This document shows positions 1-8,758 of a stretch of DNA of 64,000 nucleotides, in pieces (the stretch's first letter is position 1; the number at the start of each line of letters is the position of its first letter). This DNA is from CADEED01 sp963842515 (lineage in GTDB: Bacteria > Pseudomonadota > Gammaproteobacteria > Steroidobacterales > Steroidobacteraceae). The stretch spans positions 558,001 to 622,000 of the forward strand of contig CAWJGO010000005.1 of assembly GCA_963842515.1 (NCBI GenBank), written 5' to 3'. Position numbers and translations under genes: made by a program. A model generated the notes under the pieces. The model was not told where the DNA came from and made no database searches. It saw only the letters and a list, made by a program, of their open reading frames with translations.

Positions 1-1
1 A

Positions 2-469
2 GCAGTCGTCGAGTGCGCGGTCAAAGCGATCACGCCGGACCTTGCGCGGCGCGGCCATCGTCTCGTGGTTAGTTTGCCTGCCGAGGCGCTGTGGGTGCAC
101 GCCGACGTCGCCCGCCTCGAGCAAGTGTTTTCGAACCTGCTGATCAATGCCGCGAAATACACGCCAAATGGCGGAGACATCGCGCTGATCATGGAGCGGC
201 AGGACACGCACGGCTGCATACGCATCAGCGATACCGGTATCGGCATCGCCCCGGCATTGCTGTCACGCGTGTTCGACCTGTTCACGCAGGCGGATGCCGC
301 GGCGATCTGCAGCGAAGGTGGCAGCGGTATCGGGCTCGCGGTGGTGCGAAATCTCGTCGAGATGCATGGCGGCTCCGTGTCCGCCTCGAGCGCCGGGCTC
401 GGACTGGGCAGTATGTTCACCGTGCGATTGCCCGTCTTATGGGCGCGACTGGCCGTCACAGCGCCATAG
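2..469 (+). CDS. Sensor histidine kinase, C-terminal fragment (runs in from left edge)
   Basis: The reading frame is open from base 2 and ends at 469, so only the catalytic end of a larger gene is present. It carries the HATPase_c signatures in order: an N box (EQVFSNLLINAAKYTP), a G1 box (DTGIGIAP), an F-box-like FDLFTQAD and a G2 box (GGSGIGLAVVRNLVEMHGG). These bind ATP and place the protein among two-component kinases that phosphorylate a conserved histidine. The sensor part, dimerisation domain and any receiver domain lie outside the window, so signal and partner are unknown. No receiver or HPt domain follows the ATPase domain; the protein ends about 30 residues after the G2 box. The next gene starts 150 bases later and is unrelated. 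Confidence 0.9.
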   Translation, partial: AVVECAVKAITPDLARRGHRLVVSLPAEALWVHADVARLEQVFSNLLINAAKYTPNGGDIALIMERQDTHGCIRISDTGIGIAPALLSRVFDLFTQADAAAICSEGGSGIGLAVVRNLVEMHGGSVSASSAGLGLGSMFTVRLPVLWARLAVTAP

Positions 470-618
470 TCGAGCTATTAGGGAGCACGCAGCACGCGTG
501 GCTGTTAGACCCAGTTATGTACGCCTGCGCACAGACGCGCGTCCCGCCGCGGCGCAGACTCGATTCTCTGGTGGTTCCCCGCTTCGGCGCGGCCCATCGT
601 CATCAGTAGAGAACGCCC

Positions 619-1023
619 ATGAATTTCCCCGCCAAGAAGGCGAGCATCGTCCGCCGCCGCCTGCGCATCGTCGTGCCTGGCCTGCTCATATTCGTCGCGG
701 CCTGCGCCAGCACACCCCCGGTTCCCGAGGTCAGTCTGCAGTCGGCCCAACAGGCGATTGCCAACGCGGAGCGCGTGGACGCGGCGAGCCTCGCACCCGT
801 CGAGCTCGGTGAAGCACGCAGCAAACTTGCCTCCGCGCAGAAAGCCGTCGAACAGGAACACATGGTCGTCGCAGCGCAATTTGCCAATGAAGCACGCGCA
901 GCAGCCGAGCTGGCTGCCGCCAGGACCGGGGCTGCGAAAGCCTTGGCCGTGAATAAGGACATCAAGAAAGGCACCGCGACTCTCGTCGAAGAGATGCAGC
1001 GCAAGACCGGAGAGAGCCGATGA
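619..1023 (+). CDS. Small DUF4398-type lipoprotein
   Basis: This 134-residue protein starts with a basic stretch, a hydrophobic segment and a lipobox ending VAAC, so Cys29 is the probable lipidated residue. The mature part is Ala/Glu-rich and predicted helical (SAQQAIANAERVDAAS, LASAQKAVEQEH), like DUF4398 proteins, which are envelope lipoproteins of unknown function. Its stop overlaps the next start (ATGA at 1020-1023), so the two are translationally coupled and probably work together in the periplasm or at the outer membrane. The start ATG is the first in frame and gives a well-formed signal. Function is not known. Confidence 0.75.
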   Translation: MNFPAKKASIVRRRLRIVVPGLLIFVAACASTPPVPEVSLQSAQQAIANAERVDAASLAPVELGEARSKLASAQKAVEQEHMVVAAQFANEARAAAELAAARTGAAKALAVNKDIKKGTATLVEEMQRKTGESR

Positions 1024-1925
1024 ACACCACCACATTTTCCCCGTTACGTTCGTTGCTGGCGGTGGCGATCGCCGCGACTCTGGTTGCCGGCTGCGCCACT
1101 GCGCCCGTGAAACCTGCCGGTTCTGCCGAGGTGCGTGCCAAGCTCACCGCTCTGCAGCGTGAGCCGACGCTGGCCAATCGTGCGCCGGTGGCGTTCAAGG
1201 ACGCCGAGGCCGCGGTGGTCCAAGCCGAGGTCATCGAGAAGGATCTCGCTCTTGCCGCGCACCGCGTGTTCATCGCGGATCGCAAGGTGGATACGGCACG
1301 GGCTCTAGCTGAGACTCGCTTCGCCGAGGAGGAGCGCACCGCGCTCAACGAGCAGAGTGAAAAAGCGCGCCTCGATTCGCGCACGCGCGAAGCCGATCTC
1401 GCCAAGTCCGACGCCTTGGCCGCGCGCGCCGACAGCGACGCGCAAAGAGCTGCGGCTAACAGTGCGCGCAGCGATGCGGATGCGGCGCTCCTCGCCGCCA
1501 ACGCATCTGCGCAGCAGGCCGCCGAGTTGCAGCGGCAGATCGAGCTGCTGCAGGCGAGGCCGACGGATCGCGGACTGGTGCTGACACTGGGCGACACGTT
1601 GTTTGCCACCGGCCGGTCGGAGCTCAAGTCCGGTGCCACGGCGAATCTCGATCGAGTCACCACATTCCTGAACGAATACCCCAAGCGGACCGCCGCGATC
1701 GAGGGCTATACGGACAGCGTGGGAAGCGACGAAATGAACCAATCCTTGTCGCAGCGCCGCGCCGACGCGGTGAAAAATTATCTCGTGCGTCAGGGCGTAG
1801 GCTCCGCACGCCTCACTTCCGAGGGTCGCGGCGAAGGTTCCCCTGTCGCTGACAACGAATCGGTTGCCGGACGGCAGCAGAATCGTCGCGTGGAAGTCGT
1901 GATCAGTCCGGTCGAGGCCAATTGA
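1020..1925 (+). CDS. OmpA-family lipoprotein with helical stalk
   Basis: This 301-residue protein has a lipobox (LVAGC, Cys25), then about 150 residues rich in Ala, Glu, Arg and Asp that look like a long helix or coiled coil, then an OmpA-like peptidoglycan-binding domain at roughly residues 185-298. The domain shows the usual GYTDSVGSDEMNQSLSQRRA and RRVEVVISP signatures. The likely role is to tether the outer membrane to peptidoglycan. The N-terminal part is similar in style to its coupled upstream neighbour (DUF4398-like), a pairing common in gammaproteobacteria. A rho-independent terminator follows directly. Confidence 0.85.
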   Translation: MNTTTFSPLRSLLAVAIAATLVAGCATAPVKPAGSAEVRAKLTALQREPTLANRAPVAFKDAEAAVVQAEVIEKDLALAAHRVFIADRKVDTARALAETRFAEEERTALNEQSEKARLDSRTREADLAKSDALAARADSDAQRAAANSARSDADAALLAANASAQQAAELQRQIELLQARPTDRGLVLTLGDTLFATGRSELKSGATANLDRVTTFLNEYPKRTAAIEGYTDSVGSDEMNQSLSQRRADAVKNYLVRQGVGSARLTSEGRGEGSPVADNESVAGRQQNRRVEVVISPVEAN

Positions 1926-1951
1926 ACTGACGCGCAGGCGCAGTGACAAAC

Positions 1952-1998
1952 AAGCCCGGATTCGGCTGCATCTCAGCGGCTGATTCCGGGCTTTTTCT
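1952..1998 (+). terminator. Rho-independent terminator after the OmpA-like gene
   Basis: A perfect 9-bp inverted repeat (AAGCCCGGA at 1952-1960, TCCGGGCTT at 1985-1993) with a 24-base loop is followed by a T-rich tract (TTTTTCTT). It closes the two-gene lipoprotein operon. Confidence 0.8.
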
Positions 1999-2035
1999 TA
2001 CAGGGCGGGAAGTGCGCGCCACCTAAGCTCGATCC

Positions 2036-3319
2036 ATGTGGCCCTTCCGCAGAAACTCCGCGAGCGCCGTGCGCTCGAGCGAAGCCTATTGGCTGCTGCG
2101 TAATGGCATTGGGGACGCGGGCATGGAGCTCGACCAGTCCCTCGACTGCGACATCGCCATCATCGGGGCGGGTATCACGGGTGCGTTGGTCGCCGACGCG
2201 TTGGTGCAGACGGGCAAGCGCATCGTGGTGCTCGATGCGCGGGATGTCGCGCAGGGAAGCACCGCGGCTTCCACCGCTCTGCTGCAATACGAAATCGATA
2301 CCCATCTTGTCGATCTGGTGAAAACGCTGGGCGCAGAGGCGGCCATGCGCGCTTATCGCGCGTGCGCCGACAGCTTCGCGTTGCTGGAGAAAAGATTCCC
2401 GGAATTGTTACCGTCATCCGGTTATGAGCGTCGCAGCAGTCTCTATCTTGCTGCCGACGAGAAGTCTGTTGCCGCATTGCAGGCGGAGCTGGCGGCGCGG
2501 CGCGGCATCGGCATTTCGTGTGAGTGGTTAGACAGCGAGACGTTGCAGGCGCGATTCGGCTGCGCCCGCCCGGGCGCGATTCTTTCCTCGCTCGGCGCGC
2601 AGGTCGATCCCTATCGCCTGGCACGCGCACTGTTCGCGGCCAGCACACGCCATGGCGTGCGGCTGTTTGCGCGTACCAAAGTGGTGCGCACCGAAGAGGG
2701 TGCCGACGCACTGCGTCTGCACACCGGCAATGGTCACATCGTCAGCGCCGCACAGGTGGTGGTGTGCGCCGGTTACGAATCGCTCGAGTTCCTGCCGCAC
2801 GACGTCGCGGAGATCAACAACACCTTCGCGCTGGTCACCGAGCCGCTGGCTCGGCGCGAACGGCTGTCGAGCCTGCCACTCATGTGGGAGAGCGCCCGCC
2901 CGTATCTCTATATGCGCGGCACGCCCGACGGCCGGCTGATCGTGGGCGGCGAGGATGTGCCATTCAAGAGCAATGCCGCGCGTGATCTGCTGCTGCCGCG
3001 CCAGGTGCGAAAGCTCGCGGAACAGTATCGCGCGCTGTTCGGCGAAGACCTTCCAACAATCGCCTATGCGTGGGCTGGAAGTTTCGCGGAAACGCGGGAC
3101 GGCCTGCCGTACATCGGCCGCTCACCAGACGCGAACCCGCGACTGCAGTTCGCGTTGTGTTACGGCGGCAATGGAATCACCTACAGCGTGCATGCCGGCG
3201 ACATGATTCGCGCCGGGATCGAAGGCCGCGCGCATCCACTCGATGACGTGTTTGGCTTCAAGCGGCTGGTGGATGCACGGGAATCGCGTCGCCCGGGATT
3301 CGTCGGCGAAGCGTCGTAA
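2036..3319 (+). CDS. FAD-dependent oxidoreductase, DAO family
   Basis: This 427-residue protein has a dinucleotide-binding motif (IIGAGITG, glycines at about 44-49) preceded by a short N-terminal extension, and the C-terminal pattern of the D-amino-acid oxidase / glycine oxidase superfamily (AWAGSFAETRDGLPYIGR, then YGGNGITYS). These enzymes oxidise amines or amino acids with FAD; the substrate cannot be read from the sequence. No signal peptide is seen, so it is probably cytoplasmic. The start ATG at 2036 has a poor ribosome-binding site; an ATG at 2123 would give a shorter protein starting just before the FAD motif. It stands alone between two terminator-like structures. Confidence 0.8.
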   Translation: MWPFRRNSASAVRSSEAYWLLRNGIGDAGMELDQSLDCDIAIIGAGITGALVADALVQTGKRIVVLDARDVAQGSTAASTALLQYEIDTHLVDLVKTLGAEAAMRAYRACADSFALLEKRFPELLPSSGYERRSSLYLAADEKSVAALQAELAARRGIGISCEWLDSETLQARFGCARPGAILSSLGAQVDPYRLARALFAASTRHGVRLFARTKVVRTEEGADALRLHTGNGHIVSAAQVVVCAGYESLEFLPHDVAEINNTFALVTEPLARRERLSSLPLMWESARPYLYMRGTPDGRLIVGGEDVPFKSNAARDLLLPRQVRKLAEQYRALFGEDLPTIAYAWAGSFAETRDGLPYIGRSPDANPRLQFALCYGGNGITYSVHAGDMIRAGIEGRAHPLDDVFGFKRLVDARESRRPGFVGEAS

Positions 3320-3386
3320 CCCTCCGATAATGTTCGACTAACGTAGTAACCATCGAATTTCGCAAGTGCCACATCGTGCTTGCGGG

Positions 3387-3423
3387 TTATTGTCTCGGCA
3401 ACCCAGCGGGGACAATAATTTTG
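3387..3423 (+). terminator. Terminator-like inverted repeat
   Basis: TTATTGTC (3387-3394) and GACAATAA (3411-3418) are perfect inverted copies followed by a short T tract. The structure is AT-rich for this genome and lies in the gap after the FAD oxidoreductase. It could end that transcript. Confidence 0.45.
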
Positions 3424-3466
3424 CCTTGCGGAAAACTTTTCCGGCGGAGCCGCGGACTAACCCCCC

Positions 3467-3967
3467 ATGTTCGTAAATGACACCGGTCGACTTCCCGACT
3501 CCGGGCGAGTCTGCGTGATGGGATTTCAGGCCGGGCAGGGGGGTACACGGACGTACTACAGCCTGCTCATCGATGCCGCACGCGCCGAAGTCGAGCCCAT
3601 GGCCGAGCCGCGCAACGCTGCGCACGTGCTCGGTGTGGGCACGCCGGTCGAGTCGGTGAACGGGCCGGTGTTCGCCGCTTATTTCGCCGCCTCACGCGAG
3701 CGCTTCGACGCGCAGCCTAACTACAAGGGCGGGTTGTTCGTGCTGGTGGACGGCGCCGTGTATTCAGTGACCGCTGAGAACATCGACACCACGATCCGCC
3801 GCGGCTTCAAGACGCGGGAGTTCACGCTGCTGCGCGGCGATCGTCCGCAACGCAGCGTCGCCTATCCGTGGCCGTGGTACCGGGAGCCCTTCGTCTCGGC
3901 CACCGGTGGTGTGCGAACGAAAGACTTCATGCGCGAGATGGCGGCGATGGTGCGCGAGTACGGCTGA
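3467..3967 (+). CDS. Hypothetical protein, 166 aa
   Basis: I do not recognise this protein. It has no signal peptide or membrane segment. It is a soluble protein with an aromatic-rich C-terminal part (YPWPWYREPFV) and alternating hydrophobic stretches (GLFVLVDGAVYSVTAENI) that suggest a beta-rich fold. Codon use and third-position G+C look like those of its neighbours, which supports a real gene. It converges with the 6-phosphogluconate dehydrogenase gene, three bases away from that gene's stop. Confidence 0.6.
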   Translation: MFVNDTGRLPDSGRVCVMGFQAGQGGTRTYYSLLIDAARAEVEPMAEPRNAAHVLGVGTPVESVNGPVFAAYFAASRERFDAQPNYKGGLFVLVDGAVYSVTAENIDTTIRRGFKTREFTLLRGDRPQRSVAYPWPWYREPFVSATGGVRTKDFMREMAAMVREYG

Positions 3968-3970
3968 GCG

Positions 3971-4993
3971 TCAGGCACCGTTCTTTTTCTCGACGTGGCC
4001 GCCAAACTGCTTGCGCATCGCCGACAGCAGGCGGTCGCCATAGTCCGCGTTGCCGCGCGACTCGAAACGGCTGTACAGCGCGGCGGTGATCACCGGCGCC
4101 GGCACGCCTTCGTCCACTGCGGCCGCCACCGTCCAGCGGCCTTCGCCCGAATCCGACACGCGCCCGGCGAATGCACCCAGGCTCGAGTCCTCGGCCAGCG
4201 CGCGCGCCGTGAGGTCGAGCAGCCACGAGCGGACGACGCTGCCATGGCGCCACACTTCGGCGATCTGCGCCAGGTCGAAATCGTATGAATAGTGCTCGGG
4301 ATGGGCCAGCGGGGTGGTCTCCGCGTCCTTCTCACGCGGCCGCGTGCCGATGTTGGCGTTGCGCAGGATGTTGAATCCTTCGGCGTAGGCTGCCATCACG
4401 CCGTACTCGATGCCGTTGTGCACCATCTTGACGAAATGACCGGCGCCGTGCGGGCCGCAATGCAGGTAGCCGCTCGCCGCGGTGCCATTCGACCCGCGAG
4501 AGTAGTTAGCGTCACCGGCTGAGGGCGACAGCGCCGCGAACAGCGGCTCGAGCGAATCGACCACGGCTTTCTCGCCGCCGATCATCAGGCAATAGCCATT
4601 CTCCCCGCCGGCGATGCCGCCGCTGGTGCCGACGTCGAGGTAGTGGAGGCCGGCACGTTCGAACTCGGCGCCGCGCCGCAGATCGTCGCGGTAGTAGGAG
4701 TTGCCGCCGTCGATCACCACGTCACCCGCAGACAACAGGGGCACGAGGTTCGCAAGCTCCTGGTCGACGACCGCCGCGGGCAACATGAGCCAGATGACCC
4801 GCGGTGTGTGCAACGCCGCCACGAAATCCCTCAGCGAGGCCGCGCCGGTGACGCCGGGTCCCGCGAGCGCCTGTACCGCGGCAGGGTTGGCGTCGAAGGC
4901 GACGCAGTGAAAGCCCGCGACGCTGAGCCGCCGCAACATGGCCCCGCCCATGCGCCCCAAGCCGATGAAGCCGATTTCTTTCGCATGTTTCAT
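3971..4993 (-). CDS. gnd: 6-phosphogluconate dehydrogenase, decarboxylating, short type
   Basis: At 340 residues this matches the short single-repeat form of 6PGDH (YqeC/GndA-like), not the 470-residue E. coli Gnd. It oxidises and decarboxylates 6-phosphogluconate to ribulose 5-phosphate. Visible features are the Rossmann motif GLGRMG (11-16), DGGNSYYRD (about 95-103), the substrate-binding GTSGG (about 122-126) and the catalytic Lys189 / Asn193 in KMVHNGIEYG. The C-terminal half is the helical dimerisation domain. The ATG at 4993 has a GAGAGA element just upstream. No zwf or pgl gene is adjacent, so the pathway context is absent here. Confidence 0.9.
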   Translation of the reverse strand: MKHAKEIGFIGLGRMGGAMLRRLSVAGFHCVAFDANPAAVQALAGPGVTGAASLRDFVAALHTPRVIWLMLPAAVVDQELANLVPLLSAGDVVIDGGNSYYRDDLRRGAEFERAGLHYLDVGTSGGIAGGENGYCLMIGGEKAVVDSLEPLFAALSPSAGDANYSRGSNGTAASGYLHCGPHGAGHFVKMVHNGIEYGVMAAYAEGFNILRNANIGTRPREKDAETTPLAHPEHYSYDFDLAQIAEVWRHGSVVRSWLLDLTARALAEDSSLGAFAGRVSDSGEGRWTVAAAVDEGVPAPVITAALYSRFESRGNADYGDRLLSAMRKQFGGHVEKKNGA

Positions 4994-5069
4994 GTTTGTC
5001 TCTCGCAGTATCGGTACAGTCTATTCGACTCGTACCACAGCTTCGATCGCGGTCTATTTCGGCGAGGTT

Positions 5070-6173
5070 TCAATCGGGAGGCCAGGGCATGGCCTTGGGC
5101 ATCCGCATGGCGCCGTCGCTGCGCGGCTGGCGCACATCCGCATCCACGCCGCGCCACCAGGGCTCGATCGCGCGCTCATGCGAAGGCTCAACGGGCTCGC
5201 CGAGGCGCGGCATCACCAGCCGTGCGCCGGTTTTCGGCGCGAGTCGCACCAGCGTTTCGGCGGGTTCATCCCATGGATGCAATGCGAGGTTGAATGTGCC
5301 CCAATGCACCGGCAGCATCGGCCCACCGCCTAACAAGGCGTGGGCAGCCAGAGCGTTCTGCGGCCCGAGATGAATGTTGCCCCAGGCAGGATGAAACGCG
5401 CCGACCTCGATCATGACGAGATCGAAGGGCCCGAGGCGCGCGCGAATTTCGCCGTGCTCGGCGGTCGGCCCGGTATCGCCGCTGAAGAACACGCGATGCC
5501 GCGGCGATTCGATGACGAACGACGACCACAGTGTCCGGTTGCCGTCTTTCAAACCGCGGCCGGAAAAGTGCTGCGAGGGCGCGGCGTGCAGCGTGAGGCC
5601 GGTGCCGGGAATACGATGCGATTCCCACCAGTCCAGCTCGACGATGCGTTCGGGGGCGATGCCGAAGGATTCCAGGTGTGCGCCGACACCTAGCGACGTC
5701 ACGATCGGCCCCGTCGCTTTGCGCATCTGGCGCATGGTGGTGAAGTCGAGGTGGTCGTAGTGATCGTGCGAGACGATCACCGCATCGAGTGGCGGTAATT
5801 CGCGAATCGCGATCGGAACGGGCTGGAAGCGTTTCGGTCCGATGAACCGTGAGGGGGAAGCTCGCGGTCCCCACACCGGATCAGTGAGCACGCGCCAGCC
5901 ATCGATCTCGATGAGCACCGTGGAATGCCCGAGCCACGTGGCGCGCAGGCCGCTGCCGGGCGGCCGCGTCCAGGTGTCGAGCGGATTCACCGCGGGCAGT
6001 GGTGCGAGCGGCACGCGCCGATTGCCGCCGCACACGAAGTCCTTGATCGCGGGCATTGGAACGGCGGGATCGCCACGCGGGACGGGACTGGAATTTCGGA
6101 ACCGCGTGCCATCCCATTGCGGTGAAGCGGCGATGCGTTCCTGCCGCACAGCCTTCGTATCGACGATTGTCAT
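5070..6173 (-). CDS. Metallo-beta-lactamase-fold hydrolase (UlaG / NAPE-PLD-like)
   Basis: The protein (367 residues from ATG 6173) has the metal motif SHDHYDHLD (about 136-141), a preceding strand-loop GHSTVLIEIDG, later FFSGDTG and the C-terminal LPVHWGTFNL typical of the beta-lactamase-like family that includes UlaG and NAPE-phospholipase D homologues. It probably binds two metal ions and hydrolyses a phosphoester or lactone; the substrate is not evident. The frame is open further upstream to 6338, but the upstream residues look non-coding. ATG 6173 has an AGGA eight bases before it and begins a stretch resembling family members. Confidence 0.8.
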   Translation of the reverse strand: MTIVDTKAVRQERIAASPQWDGTRFRNSSPVPRGDPAVPMPAIKDFVCGGNRRVPLAPLPAVNPLDTWTRPPGSGLRATWLGHSTVLIEIDGWRVLTDPVWGPRASPSRFIGPKRFQPVPIAIRELPPLDAVIVSHDHYDHLDFTTMRQMRKATGPIVTSLGVGAHLESFGIAPERIVELDWWESHRIPGTGLTLHAAPSQHFSGRGLKDGNRTLWSSFVIESPRHRVFFSGDTGPTAEHGEIRARLGPFDLVMIEVGAFHPAWGNIHLGPQNALAAHALLGGGPMLPVHWGTFNLALHPWDEPAETLVRLAPKTGARLVMPRLGEPVEPSHERAIEPWWRGVDADVRQPRSDGAMRMPKAMPWPPD

Positions 6174-6449
6174 GAGTGGATCCTGAAGCTTCGCGCGGGC
6201 GTGCGCGAGGAACATTGGGGCGGTGCACGACATTGTCAATTTGTGTCGAGCACGAGCCACAAGATGCCCCAGTTTTGGGCGCTCGACCCGCCGGCAATAG
6301 GTAGGCCTCAAGAACTCTGACATCGATAGAACTTTCACTCTTACAGATGTCTATCTCGAAAGAGGTAGGTTGTACCCCATACATTCGAGACATTTATCCC
6401 GACACCTTCGGGCAATTTCGGGCGCATCCGAAATCGTTGAAAATTCGTA

Positions 6450-7208
6450 ATGATGAATATGAAGAAGAAGTCTGATCGCGCGGCGTCGACAGCAGGGAGC
6501 GTCATCCACACGTTGCTAGCGGGCGTGCTGCTGTGCACTTCGGCGGTGAGCTGGGCGGCGACGCCCACGGAAATTTTCACCGAGCTGGATCCCGCCGACC
6601 TGGAGCTGACCCCGCAATGGCCCGACACCGGTCTCAGTTTCGACGACCCTGAATTCACGGATTTCCCCATTTCGCTCGCCGACGAAAACTGGAGCGTCGC
6701 GGACCGTCCGGCGGGCAGATTCGCGCGGCCGGTCAACAGGCTCGCCAATGTGTGCGGCGACTGCGAGATTCATCTCGGCATCGGCGGCACCTATCACTCT
6801 TTCGAAGGCACCGGTGGCGTGGTGATTCCGCTGACCGTGTCCTGGGACCGCAGCCGCTGGGAATTCGGCGTGTTTCATTTCAGCGAGCAGAACTCGGATG
6901 ACAACGCGCTCAACACCGAGCGGCTGGTCGCGCGTCCTTATTGGGGCACGTCACTCTCGCGACGGTTCCAGTTGTTCGAACGCGGTCCATTGCGTGCGAT
7001 CTTTGGTTTCGGCGTGTCGTACCGCACCGAGACGGACATCCTCAGCGCGACTCGTTTCAACTTTTCATCACAGTTCGGCCTGCGCTTCCAGTCGCCGAAT
7101 TTTCCAGCGATCTTCGAGTTGTCAGCGCGTCACTGGTCGAATGGCGGCATCAAGACGCCCAACCGTGGCCAGGATTTCACGATCCTGACGGTGCGCTTCG
7201 ATCGTTGA
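6450..7208 (+). CDS. PagL-like lipid A 3-O-deacylase (outer membrane beta-barrel)
   Basis: This 252-residue protein has a signal peptide (cleavage near residue 36, SWA). The mature part ends in a phenylalanine-rich beta pattern closing with TVRF, as in outer membrane barrels. The motif RHWSNGGIKTPNRGQDF near the end matches the HxSN signature of PagL, with His228 and Ser230 as likely catalytic residues. PagL removes the 3-position acyl chain of lipid A. An acidic insertion of about 55 residues (DPADLELTPQWPDTG and following) lies between the signal and the barrel and is not part of classical PagL. Single-gene unit. Confidence 0.75.
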   Translation: MMNMKKKSDRAASTAGSVIHTLLAGVLLCTSAVSWAATPTEIFTELDPADLELTPQWPDTGLSFDDPEFTDFPISLADENWSVADRPAGRFARPVNRLANVCGDCEIHLGIGGTYHSFEGTGGVVIPLTVSWDRSRWEFGVFHFSEQNSDDNALNTERLVARPYWGTSLSRRFQLFERGPLRAIFGFGVSYRTETDILSATRFNFSSQFGLRFQSPNFPAIFELSARHWSNGGIKTPNRGQDFTILTVRFDR

Positions 7209-7229
7209 TTCTGTGGTAGATAAGTTGTC

Positions 7230-7829
7230 ATGTCCGAATGGCAACTCATTCCCGCGGCGCACGGCGCCGGATTTAGGCTCAAGCGCGGCGATCGCCTGCG
7301 GGTCATCGACCCGGAAGGCGGTCAATCCGGCGACCTCGTCGCTTTTTCTCCCGACGGTTCCCAGCGTCTATCTAGTGGCCGCACGTTCGACTACGGCGGC
7401 AAGATATACGTGTCGACCGGCGATGTTCTGTGGTCCGACCGCAGTAATCCGATGTTGACGATCGTCACCGACCAGGTGGGCCGGCATGATCTGCTGTATG
7501 CGCCGTGCAGCCTCGAGATGTATCGCATGCAATACGGCGTCACCGGTTATCACGCGAATTGCCACGACAACCTCTGCAACGCGCTGCGCGGGCTCGGCAT
7601 TCAACCCGAGCCGCTCGTGTCGACCTTCAACTTCTTCATGGACGCTGCGGTTGGCGCCGATGGGCGGCTGACATTTTTGCCGCCGCGTTCGCGCGCCGGT
7701 GATTCCATGGTGTTGCGCGCAGAGATGGATCTGGCCATTGCGTTGTCGGCGTGTCCGGCGTCCACCTGCAACGGCGGTGCGCAGCCAAAGCCGCTGGCAT
7801 TCGAGGTCCTTGGCTCGCAAAAAGAATAG
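7230..7829 (+). CDS. DUF1989 / urea carboxylase-associated family protein
   Basis: This 199-residue protein carries the family pattern: GGQSGDLVAF, then DLLYAPCSLEMYRMQYG, then HANCHDNLCNAL and a late ACPASTCNGGAQPKP. The conserved Cys and His residues probably bind a metal. Family members are found beside urea amidolyase or guanidine catabolism genes (carboxyguanidine deiminase subunits) and others are stand-alone. Here no urea carboxylase, allophanate hydrolase or transporter is adjacent, so the substrate is uncertain. It starts 21 bases after the PagL-like gene. Confidence 0.75.
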   Translation: MSEWQLIPAAHGAGFRLKRGDRLRVIDPEGGQSGDLVAFSPDGSQRLSSGRTFDYGGKIYVSTGDVLWSDRSNPMLTIVTDQVGRHDLLYAPCSLEMYRMQYGVTGYHANCHDNLCNALRGLGIQPEPLVSTFNFFMDAAVGADGRLTFLPPRSRAGDSMVLRAEMDLAIALSACPASTCNGGAQPKPLAFEVLGSQKE

Positions 7830-8164
7830 CGAGATCTGTTCTCGGGGATTCGCCGATTCGTCCGCGGGAGTTAGGCGCATTCCTACCTTCGCATCGCCCT
7901 GAAGTAATAGTTTCCCGCTGTGTTGATGTAAAAGGCACAGCAACGCGCTTGACTATCCTCGCGCGCCTGCCAGAAGCTTGCGCGATGCAGGGAGCACCAG
8001 AAACTCATGGATCAAGAGGCGAAGGCTCGCTCCCGTCGGCTCAGCTCCGCCGGTTCAATACGTACATTCCACCAATAAGCCAGTTCGCGTAGGCGTACGC
8101 GAGTGAGCGGAGCTGCTTACTCGCCTCCATGCCGCGCAGAACTGAAGACCAGGGAGATTTGGAT
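7830..8164. other. Intergenic region with a hairpin
   Basis: No convincing gene is seen in these 335 bases. Near the right end, GCGAGTGAGC (8099-8108) and GCTTACTCGC (8115-8124) form a 10-bp stem with one mismatch and a six-base loop, about 40 bases before the next start. It lacks a T tract, so it is not a simple terminator; it could be a transcription-factor site or an mRNA leader structure. Confidence 0.4.
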
Positions 8165-8758
8165 ATGAGACTGCTCAGTTTCGCTTTCTGTGCGGGATTG
8201 CTTGCCGCATCCTTCGCAACGGTTCCCCGTGCGCACGCGACCACCGTCAAGCATTTCGATCTGCCGCACATGACCTCGTCGGCCGCGCGTGTATTTCGGG
8301 GAACGGTCACCGATGTGCGCCCCGGTACCGTCAAGGTTGGTGGCGGGCAGCTGGCCACCACCGTGTATCGAATTCGCGTGACCGAAACGTTCAAAGGTGA
8401 CTTCGCGACGTTCAAGGAGATCACGTACGCCGACGTCGAAATGATCGGCGGCATCAAGCCCGCATCGGAACGCGCGGGCGTCCGACACTTCCCGGTTTTC
8501 CGCGACATGCCACGCCTCGAACGCGGGCAGGACTACCTGCTGTTCCTCACCGCCGAGAGCAGCATCGCGCTTTCAAGTCCAGTCGGTCTCGCGCAAGGCT
8601 TGTTCGAGATCGATACCTCGATTCCAAGTCAGCCTACCGCCAACCGCATGAACAACGCCGGCCTCATGGCAGGCGTGGCCAAGGGTCCGCTCCCGTATGA
8701 CGACCTCGCGGCGCGCGTACGCGCGATCATCGCCACCCAGGCAGGAGCAAAGCGATGA
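8165..8758 (+). CDS. Secreted protein, 197 aa, coupled to the metzincin-like gene
   Basis: The start ATG 8165 follows a GGGAGA ribosome-binding site and opens a clean signal peptide (cleavage after about residue 25, RAHA). The mature part is beta-rich: FRGTVTDVRPGTVKVGG, TVYRIRVTETFKGDF and then YLLFLTAE. This resembles secreted proteins found next to matrixin-like proteases, whose function is unknown. The stop overlaps the next start (ATGA 8755-8758), so both are made together. It may be a chaperone, inhibitor or carrier of the downstream protein; that is inference from the coupling only. Confidence 0.7.
   Translation: MRLLSFAFCAGLLAASFATVPRAHATTVKHFDLPHMTSSAARVFRGTVTDVRPGTVKVGGGQLATTVYRIRVTETFKGDFATFKEITYADVEMIGGIKPASERAGVRHFPVFRDMPRLERGQDYLLFLTAESSIALSSPVGLAQGLFEIDTSIPSQPTANRMNNAGLMAGVAKGPLPYDDLAARVRAIIATQAGAKR

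Noticed and set aside
470..618. Short gene or RNA between the kinase fragment and the DUF4398 gene
   Set aside because: The 149 bases show no hairpin with a T tract, no ribosome-binding site with a frame and no conserved feature.
3467..3967. Dismissing the 166-residue frame as non-coding
   Set aside because: Codon bias and a good length argue for a real gene, so it was kept as hypothetical.
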